Of a stretch of DNA of 11,077 nt, positions 7,043-11,077 are shown piece by piece (the stretch's first letter is position 1; each line of letters begins with the position of its first letter). The stretch is from contig CAMHER010000052.1 of the NCBI GenBank assembly GCA_946184215.1, positions 1 through 11,077 on the forward strand, given 5' to 3'. The translations under genes and the position numbers were made by a program. The stretch is from an uncultured Clostridia bacterium. GTDB lineage: Bacteria > Bacillota > Clostridia > Oscillospirales > Oscillospiraceae. The notes beneath the pieces were generated by a model that saw nothing but the letters and a program-made list of their open reading frames with translations, was not told where the DNA came from and did not search any database.

Positions 7043-7678
7043 TTATCCCTGCGCGTCCGGCGCGCCCTCCCTGCGTCGGTGGAGGGAAAACTCGCAGCCG
7101 CAATAGAGCTGACGGTACAGCCCGTACTGCTCGGCAAGCTGCTGGGAGCGGTTTTCGCCGTCGCGCTTTTTGAAGTCCGACGGCAGCCAGACTACGCCGC
7201 AGGCCCTGCCGATCTCCTCGCCGAGGGCGTTGATGCGCTCGGCGTCCTTGTGGCGCGAGACCGTGAGCGTCGTACAGAAATAGTCAAAGCCGTATTTTTT
7301 GGCCAGCTTCGCACACTCCAAAAGCCGCAGGCGGAAACATTCGGTGCAGCGTCTGCCGCCTTCCGGCTCATCCTCCAGTCCCGCGGCGCGGGAAAGATAG
7401 TCCTCGTGCTTCCAGCTCTCGGCCAGGACGCTGACCTCCTCGGTCAGGCCCATCTTCTCGATCAGCTCGATCTGGGTGGCAAAGCGGCGCGCGAACTCCT
7501 CCTGCGGATAGAGGTTGGGGTTGTACCAGAGCAGCGTCACGTCGAAATAGCGCGTGAGATACTCCAGCACTGAGGAAGAGCACGGGCCGCAGCAGCTGTG
7601 CAGCAGCACGCGCGGGCGCTTCCCTCCGCGCTTTTCGATGATCCTGTCCAGTTCTCTCATATAGTTTCTCTTGTTCAT
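7043..7678 (-). CDS. queH: Epoxyqueuosine reductase QueH
   Basis: QueH (formerly DUF208) is a cytoplasmic iron-sulfur enzyme. It reduces epoxyqueuosine to queuosine at tRNA position 34, the last step of queuosine synthesis, in bacteria without QueG. The 211-residue protein has the family cysteines in order: HSCCGPC (Cys29, Cys30, Cys33), RCTEC (Cys111, Cys114) and YCGC (Cys193, Cys195). It also has the SRHKD stretch (141-145) after TTLTV and the WYNPNLYPQEEF motif near residue 51. The N-terminus MNKRNYMRELDRIIE matches family starts, so Met1 is preferred over Met7, although no ribosome site precedes it. About 16 residues follow the YCGC motif, a somewhat long tail. Convergent with the prophage lysis genes and divergent from the deaminase. 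Terminated by the hairpin at 7000-7030. Confidence 0.93.
   Translation of the reverse strand: MNKRNYMRELDRIIEKRGGKRPRVLLHSCCGPCSSSVLEYLTRYFDVTLLWYNPNLYPQEEFARRFATQIELIEKMGLTEEVSVLAESWKHEDYLSRAAGLEDEPEGGRRCTECFRLRLLECAKLAKKYGFDYFCTTLTVSRHKDAERINALGEEIGRACGVVWLPSDFKKRDGENRSQQLAEQYGLYRQLYCGCEFSLHRRREGAPDAQG
7065..7086. repeat. Short inverted repeat in the 3' end of queH
   Basis: CCCTCC (7065-7070) and GGAGGG (7081-7086) are perfect 6-bp arms around 10 bases. They lie in the codons for the QueH C-terminal tail beyond the conserved YCGC motif, next to the GGCGCGCC palindrome at 7059-7066. It may be a chance feature of GC-rich coding DNA or a remnant of a dispersed element that entered the end of the gene. 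Low certainty. Confidence 0.35.
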
Positions 7679-7684
7679 GGCGCG

Positions 7685-7693
7685 ATTCTACCA
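7685..7693 (-). promoter_or_regulatory. Extended -10 element for queH, probably leaderless
   Basis: On the minus strand the bases TGGTAGAAT form an extended -10 (TGn followed by a TATAAT-like hexamer). Six bases (CGCGCC) separate it from the queH ATG, so a start 7 bases after the -10 falls on the A of the ATG. No convincing -35 hexamer is found 16-18 bp upstream, as can be tolerated with an extended -10. No ribosome site lies before this ATG, which agrees with a leaderless message. Weaker alternative: transcription from further upstream, or translation from Met7 (base 7660). Confidence 0.45.
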
Positions 7694-7722
7694 CAGCACG
7701 CGGAAAAAAGCCACAGATTTCG

Positions 7723-7751
7723 TTGACTTGCCTCCTTCAGGCAGATATAAT
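7723..7751 (+). promoter_or_regulatory. Sigma-A promoter for the deaminase-EFR1 operon
   Basis: The -35 is TTGACT (7723-7728), the spacer is 17 bp and the -10 is TATAAT (7746-7751), one base away from consensus overall. The predicted start is about 7758, giving a leader of about 25 bases before the ATG at 7783. This is also why a longer deaminase starting at base 7723 is not real: it would begin inside the -35. Confidence 0.88.
7729..7743. promoter_or_regulatory. Operator-like palindrome inside the promoter spacer
   Basis: TGCCT (7729-7733) and AGGCA (7739-7743) are perfect 5-bp arms with a 5-base centre. Together they fill almost exactly the spacer between the -35 and -10 hexamers. A protein bound here would block RNA polymerase. 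The arms are short, so chance is possible; no regulator gene is nearby to support it. Confidence 0.3.
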
Positions 7752-7770
7752 CATGGTATACGAATCATTT

Positions 7771-7776
7771 GGAGGG
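7771..7776 (+). promoter_or_regulatory. Ribosome binding site that fixes the deaminase start
   Basis: GGAGGG lies 6 bases before ATG 7783. In-frame starts upstream at 7723 and 7753 lack such a site. The first would lie in the promoter, and the second in the short leader before this site. Confidence 0.85.
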
Positions 7777-7782
7777 ATACTT

Positions 7783-8271
7783 ATGGACAGCCGCACCGAC
7801 AAGCAGAACTATTATCTCGATATCGCGGATTCCGTGCTGGAGCGCTCCACCTGCCTGCGGCGCAAGTACGGCGCGATCATCGTGCGCAACGACGAGATCA
7901 TCTCCACCGGCTACAACGGCGCGCCGCGCGGGCGGCGCAACTGCTCCGATATCGGCGAGTGTACCCGCGAGCGACTGCACATCCCCTCCGGCGAGCGCTA
8001 TGAGCTCTGCCGCAGCGTCCACGCCGAGGCCAATGCAATCATCTCCGCCTCGCGGCGTGACATGATCGGCGCGACGATCTACCTCGTCGGCCGCGACGCC
8101 ATGACGAACGAGCTGCTTGCAAACGCCATGTCCTGCTCGATGTGCAAGCGGCAGATCATCAACGCCGGCATTGAAAAGGTCGTGATCCGCTCGACGCCGA
8201 CGGATTACCGCACGATCGACGTGCAGGAGTGGATCGACAACGACGATTCGATTTTTGACCTGAGCCTGTAA
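7783..8271 (+). CDS. Deoxycytidylate (dCMP) deaminase, 162 aa
   Basis: The enzyme converts dCMP to dUMP, feeding thymidylate synthesis in the cytoplasm. It is a zinc-dependent member of the cytidine deaminase superfamily. The zinc site is visible: HAEAN (His80, catalytic Glu82) and SCSMC (Cys118, Cys121). The second motif has Ser where the textbook PCxxC has Pro. From memory this Ser form is usual in a Clostridial subgroup, so it is not taken as a defect. The segment TGYNGAPRGRRNC (42-54) is the dCMP-binding region, and Cys24, Cys54, Cys60 and Cys76 are extra cysteines that may hold a structural zinc. The start is set by GGAGGG at 7771-7776. It is transcribed from the promoter at 7723-7751, and the next gene follows 33 bp later. 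An activity on other deoxycytidine compounds cannot be excluded. Confidence 0.9.
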   Translation: MDSRTDKQNYYLDIADSVLERSTCLRRKYGAIIVRNDEIISTGYNGAPRGRRNCSDIGECTRERLHIPSGERYELCRSVHAEANAIISASRRDMIGATIYLVGRDAMTNELLANAMSCSMCKRQIINAGIEKVVIRSTPTDYRTIDVQEWIDNDDSIFDLSL

Positions 8272-8304
8272 GAGGCCACAACCTACCACAAAGGAGAGCC
8301 TGTC

Positions 8305-9087
8305 ATGAGCCAGAACATCATCTACTGCTTTTCCGGCACCGGCAACTGCCTTGACATCGCAAAGAACATTGCCAAAGCCCTGGGCGACACCGATATCGTG
8401 ATGATGCGCCGCTTCCCCGCCGTAACCACGGCGTTGAAGGCCGAGCGCGTGGGCTTTGTTTTCCCCTGCTACGCCGGCGGTCTGCCCGGCGGCGTGGAGG
8501 ATTATGTCCGCAGCATCGCCATCGGGCCGGACACCTATACCTTCGGCGTGGTCAGCTTCGCCGGCTACCCCGGGATCGGTCTTAAAAAGATCCATGACAT
8601 CATCCCGCTTGCCTATCATGCCGGGATCTCCCACCAGAGCGCGTGCATCTGGCTGATGCCGCACACGCTGATGATCCCGCCGCTGACGCCCGAGAAGGCG
8701 CAGAAGCGCTCGGAGGAGCTGGCGGCGAAGATCGCGGAGGATGTGAAGAACAAGGTGAGATCGGACAAGGCTCCGTCCGCTCCGCTGTTCAACAAGCTGG
8801 AGGCCTCCGTCTGGCCCTCTCTCGCGCCGAAAAAGGCCGCGGCGTTTACCGTCACCGGCAAGTGCATCGGCTGCGGCCAGTGCGCCTCGCTCTGCCCGAA
8901 GGGCAACATCAAAATGGTCGGCGGGCGGCCGGATTTCGGCACCGACTGCGTCCAGTGTCTCAGCTGTCTGCAGTTCTGCCCGCGCCAGGCCATCAACATG
9001 GGCGGCGCCACGCTGACGCGCGAGCGGTATCACAACCCCAACGTCAGCGCGAAGGACTTAAACGAAAAGGTCATCCACATCGACTGA
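8305..9087 (+). CDS. EFR1-family flavodoxin/ferredoxin fusion protein, 260 aa
   Basis: This is a cytoplasmic electron-transfer protein of unknown partner. Residues 1-110 look like a flavodoxin-type domain: the FMN phosphate loop FSGTGNCLDIAK (9-20) and FVFPCYAGGLPGGVEDYV (51-68). Residues 180-232 carry two [4Fe-4S] clusters of the CxxCxxCxxxC type (Cys187, 190, 193, 197 and Cys215, 218, 221, 225), the second Cys-rich set being followed by PRQAI. The layout (N-terminal flavodoxin fold, C-terminal bi-cluster ferredoxin) defines the EFR1 group common in anaerobic Clostridia. The start has AAGGAG at 8291-8296. It likely shares a transcript with the deaminase 33 bp upstream, but a shared function is not evident. 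It ends near the hairpin at 9131-9172. Electron donor and acceptor cannot be read from the sequence. Confidence 0.9.
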   Translation: MSQNIIYCFSGTGNCLDIAKNIAKALGDTDIVMMRRFPAVTTALKAERVGFVFPCYAGGLPGGVEDYVRSIAIGPDTYTFGVVSFAGYPGIGLKKIHDIIPLAYHAGISHQSACIWLMPHTLMIPPLTPEKAQKRSEELAAKIAEDVKNKVRSDKAPSAPLFNKLEASVWPSLAPKKAAAFTVTGKCIGCGQCASLCPKGNIKMVGGRPDFGTDCVQCLSCLQFCPRQAINMGGATLTRERYHNPNVSAKDLNEKVIHID

Positions 9088-9098
9088 TGCGCGGGGAA

Positions 9099-9123
9099 AG
9101 ATCCTTCGCTGCGCGCAGGATGC
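9099..9123. repeat. Copy of a dispersed palindromic repeat (candidate)
   Basis: Between the EFR1 stop and the terminator the sequence ATCCTTCGCTGCGCGCAGGA (9101-9120) carries arms ATCCT and AGGAT (9117-9121) around a CTGCGCGCAG palindrome. From memory it closely resembles a short interspersed palindrome ('ATCCTTCGCTGCGCTCAGGAT'-like) seen in many bacterial genomes. The match is not exact (GCGCGC instead of GCGCTC), and only one copy is visible here. A REP-like role is inferred. Confidence 0.45.
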
Positions 9124-9130
9124 CAAGAAA

Positions 9131-9172
9131 AGCAAAAACTCCGCTGTCCGGCAGGACAGCGGAGTTTTTGCT
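9131..9172. terminator. Perfect 19-bp bidirectional terminator between EFR1 and metQ
   Basis: AGCAAAAACTCCGCTGTCC (9131-9149) and its exact reverse complement (9154-9172) flank the loop GGCA. The GC-rich core is 12 bp, and the outer part supplies T-runs on both strands (GTTTTTGCT on plus; the same on minus, continuing into CTTTT). It lies between convergent genes ending at 9087 and 9181, so it serves both transcripts. Confidence 0.93.
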
Positions 9173-9180
9173 GTGAAAAA

Positions 9181-10008
9181 TCAGGAAATGGGGACGATGC
9201 CGGCGCCGGTCTGGGCGTTGAAGGTGTCGACCGCGCCATCCTGCAGCGCCGCGACCAGCGCGGCGATCTCGGGACGGCTCTCGTCACCGCGGCGGACGGC
9301 GATGATGTTGGCATAGGTCTGCGCGGCGTCGCCGGAGGCGTCCTCAATGGCAAGCGCGTCGCTGGTCTTGAAGCCGGCGCCGAGAGCGTAGTTGTAGTTG
9401 ATGACGGCGACGGTGCCCGCGTCGGCGTTGTCGAGCAGGCTGGGGATCGTGTCGGCCTGGGCGGCCTGGACGTTGAAGCCCTTGGCGTCGACGATGTCGA
9501 GCACGCTGACGCCGTTTTCAACGGAAGCGCCCTCGGGCAGAACGATCAGATCCTCCTGGGCAAGCAGGAGCAGCGCGCGGGTCTGGTTGGACTCGTCATC
9601 CGGGACAAGGATCGTGGCGCCTTCGGCGATATCGGCAACGGCGGGGACGGTCTTGGAGTAGATGCCGAAGGGCTCATAGTGGATGAGGCCGGCGGAGACG
9701 AGATCGGTGCCGTTGGAGGCGTTGAAGCTGTTCAGATACGGCGTGTGCTGGAAGTAATTGGCGTCGAGCGTGCCGTCCTGCAGGGCGGTGTTGGGCAGCA
9801 CATAGTCGTCATAGATGACGATGTCGAGCTCGATGCCCTGCTCGGCCAGAGCGGGCTTGACGATCTCAAGCAGCTCGGCGTGGGGGGTGGAGCTGGCGCC
9901 GACGGTCAGCTTGACAGGCCCGGCCGCGGGGGCGGCGGACTGGCCGCAGGCGGCCAGGCTCAGCGCGAGCAGCGCCACGGCGAGGATAACGGCAAGATTC
10001 TTCTTCAT
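9181..10008 (-). CDS. metQ: MetQ, methionine-binding lipoprotein of the ABC importer
   Basis: MetQ captures methionine outside the membrane and hands it to the MetI channel. It has a lipoprotein signal: MKKN basic start, hydrophobic run, and lipobox LAAC with the lipidated Cys at residue 21, followed by a Gln/Ser/Ala linker. Family (NlpA/YaeC) motifs are clear: VGASSTPHAELLEIVKPALA (36-55), DANYFQHTPYL (82-92) and YEPFGIYSK (111-119). The length of 275 is usual. A GGAG ribosome site lies just upstream of the ATG. It is the last gene of the metN-metI-metQ operon, 23 bp after metI, and ends near the perfect hairpin at 9131-9172. Ligand could be a different methionine-like compound (for example D-methionine or a sulfoxide). 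Confidence 0.93.
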   Translation of the reverse strand: MKKNLAVILAVALLALSLAACGQSAAPAAGPVKLTVGASSTPHAELLEIVKPALAEQGIELDIVIYDDYVLPNTALQDGTLDANYFQHTPYLNSFNASNGTDLVSAGLIHYEPFGIYSKTVPAVADIAEGATILVPDDESNQTRALLLLAQEDLIVLPEGASVENGVSVLDIVDAKGFNVQAAQADTIPSLLDNADAGTVAVINYNYALGAGFKTSDALAIEDASGDAAQTYANIIAVRRGDESRPEIAALVAALQDGAVDTFNAQTGAGIVPIS

Positions 10009-10031
10009 TTCTTCTTCTCCTTTTCCATTAC

Positions 10032-10712
10032 TTAGTCTTTGATGCGTTTATCGCTGCGGTGCGCAATGGCGGTCCCCAGCTCCTGAATAATCTGAACGAT
10101 TATTACAGTCAAAAATACACAGATCCACTTGATGTCGGGGTTGAAGCGCTGATGGCCGTAGCTGATGGCGATCTGCCCCAGGCCCGTGCCGCCGATCGTC
10201 GAGGACATGGCGGAATAGCCCAGGATCGTGACCATCGAAATGACCGCGCCCATGATCAGCGAGGGCTTTGCCTCCGGCAGGAGGACCTTGCAGACGATCT
10301 CGAAATTGCTGGCGCCCATGGACTGGGCGGCCTCGATCACGCCGCTGTCCACCTCCTTGACGGAGCTCTCCACCATCCGGGCAATGTAGGGCGAGGCCGC
10401 GATGATGAGCATGACGATCATCGCCTTGTTGCCAAGCGAGGTGCCGACGATCCAGTTGGCCACCGGCAGCATCGCGACCATCAGGATAATAAACGGGATC
10501 GAGCGGAAAAAATTGACGACGATGCCGAGCAAGCGGTTGAGCCAGGGGATCGGGTGAAGCCCACCCTTGTCCGTAACCGTCAGCACCACGCCGAGCGGAA
10601 GGCCGATCACATAGGAGATGGCCGTGGAGATCACGGTCATGTAGACCGTCTCCCAGATGCCGCGCTGCAGGATGCCGTTGTTCCACAGCTTGAGAAACAT
10701 TTCGCTGAGCAT
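10032..10712 (-). CDS. metI: MetI, methionine ABC importer permease
   Basis: MetI is the membrane channel of the methionine importer and works as a dimer. Five hydrophobic segments are visible (about residues 24-45, 60-82, 95-112, 150-170 and 196-212). Residues 127-149 are the EAA loop that docks on the ATPase: EAAQSMGASNFEIVCKVLLPEA. The phrase GYSAMSSTIGGTGLGQIAISYG (165-186) is typical of MetI. The length of 226 fits. Its AAGGAGG site lies in the metN 3' end (10724-10730), 11 bases from the ATG, a slightly long distance; the gap to the metN stop is 3 bases. Co-translated with metN and metQ. No defect is visible. Confidence 0.94.
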   Translation of the reverse strand: MLSEMFLKLWNNGILQRGIWETVYMTVISTAISYVIGLPLGVVLTVTDKGGLHPIPWLNRLLGIVVNFFRSIPFIILMVAMLPVANWIVGTSLGNKAMIVMLIIAASPYIARMVESSVKEVDSGVIEAAQSMGASNFEIVCKVLLPEAKPSLIMGAVISMVTILGYSAMSSTIGGTGLGQIAISYGHQRFNPDIKWICVFLTVIIVQIIQELGTAIAHRSDKRIKD

Positions 10713-10715
10713 ATC

Positions 10716-11077
10716 TTATTCGACCTCCTTCCATCGGATGCCGCTGTTCTGCAGCCAGATCAGGATCTTTTCCGCCTGATGGGCGTCCTTGGGCAGTTCA
10801 ATGATCGTGTAGCCGTAGATCACGCCGTCCAGCTCCTTGGTGCTGGCCTGCAGGATGCTGACGGGCGCCTGGCAGGACAGGATCATCTCCGCGATGTGGG
10901 GGCCCGCGGTGGTCTCGCCGTCAAAGGTGAGGCGGAGGCGCTTGCCGCCCTCGGTCTCGAGCACGGTGCGCTCGCGCGGGATGATCAGGTCGCGCGCGAT
11001 CTGCGAGCGGGGATTGGTGAAGACCTCGCTGACCTTGCCCTCCTCGGCGATGCGGCTGTGGTCGATGACGGCCACGC
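10716..11077 (-). CDS. metN: MetN, methionine importer ATPase, C-terminal part (5' end outside window)
   Basis: About 120 C-terminal residues of the ATPase are present; the Walker motifs lie beyond the window edge. The visible part starts with VAVIDHSRIAEEGKVSEVF, the end of the ABC domain (the 'G...E.G...EvF' segment), and continues into a NIL regulatory domain (RLRLTFDGETTAGPHIAEMIL, then GVIYGYTIIELPKDAHQAEKILIWLQ). NIL domains in MetN bind methionine and shut transport down when internal methionine is high. The codon read as Met at 11075 is GTG and is internal, so it is not a start. The gene leads the operon, and any promoter or methionine-responsive riboswitch must lie beyond the window. 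Confidence 0.92.
   Translation of the reverse strand, partial: VAVIDHSRIAEEGKVSEVFTNPRSQIARDLIIPRERTVLETEGGKRLRLTFDGETTAGPHIAEMILSCQAPVSILQASTKELDGVIYGYTIIELPKDAHQAEKILIWLQNSGIRWKEVE

Noticed and set aside
7007..7573. 188-codon plus-strand frame over queH
   Set aside because: Antisense to QueH, which has all its cysteine motifs; the frame begins within the terminator hairpin loop region.
8131..8145. Ser instead of Pro before the second zinc CxxC of dCMP deaminase as an inactivating change
   Set aside because: The metal ligands and catalytic Glu are intact, and from memory Ser at this place is usual in Clostridial members.
7765..9033. 422-codon minus-strand frame over the deaminase and EFR1 genes
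   Set aside because: Antisense shadow of two clear protein families; no ribosome site or family motif.
1..11077. Hidden defence system, CRISPR array, retron, diversity-generating cassette or tRNA
   Set aside because: No spaced repeats, reverse transcriptase, nuclease or tRNA-like fold was found; gene space is almost completely filled by phage structural/lysis and metabolic genes.

Overview
The window joins the right-hand part of an integrated phage (about 1-7,000) to ordinary bacterial chromosome (about 7,040-11,077). The host looks like a GC-rich, low-oxygen Firmicute of the Clostridia, perhaps Oscillospirales. Grounds are strong AGGAGG-type ribosome sites, an EFR1-type ferredoxin common in anaerobic Clostridia, a lipoprotein-type MetQ, and a dCMP deaminase of the Clostridia-like NSCxMC/SCxMCKR type. 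This placement is inference from gene style, not a taxonomic test.

Phage part, all on the + strand and tightly packed: the 3' end of an N4-gp56-type major capsid protein (1-657), a 72-aa conserved small protein (677-895), a 123-aa probable head-tail connector (912-1283), a 588-aa probable tail-tube/nozzle protein (1296-3062), a 248-aa coiled-coil tail adaptor (3059-3805), a 635-aa DUF859-like fibre with a Gp10-type C-terminal tip (3807-5714), a CHAP plus peptidoglycan-binding endolysin (5717-6499) and a holin (6514-6987). There is no tail tube, tail chaperone or tape-measure gene between capsid and fibre, so the virion is most simply a short-tailed (podovirus-like) one. Genes abut or overlap and look like one late operon running head, tail, lysis.

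Junction: only 55 bp separate the holin stop from the stop of the convergent host gene queH. A strong hairpin terminator (7000-7030) fills much of this gap. The right prophage end (attR) probably lies in or close to it, but no att repeat can be shown with only one end visible.

Host part: queH (minus strand, queuosine synthesis) is divergent from a dCMP deaminase gene and an EFR1-family flavodoxin/ferredoxin protein (plus strand, probably one transcript from a near-consensus sigma-A promoter at 7723-7751). A perfect 19-bp inverted-repeat terminator at 9131-9172 separates these from the convergent methionine ABC importer operon metN-metI-metQ (minus strand), whose metN runs off the window. I see no tRNA, rRNA, CRISPR array, transposase or recognisable defence system. 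The most interesting points are the very compact short-tail module with siphophage-like distal parts, a probable leaderless queH mRNA, the tight prophage/host boundary, and an operator-like palindrome inside the dCMP deaminase promoter.
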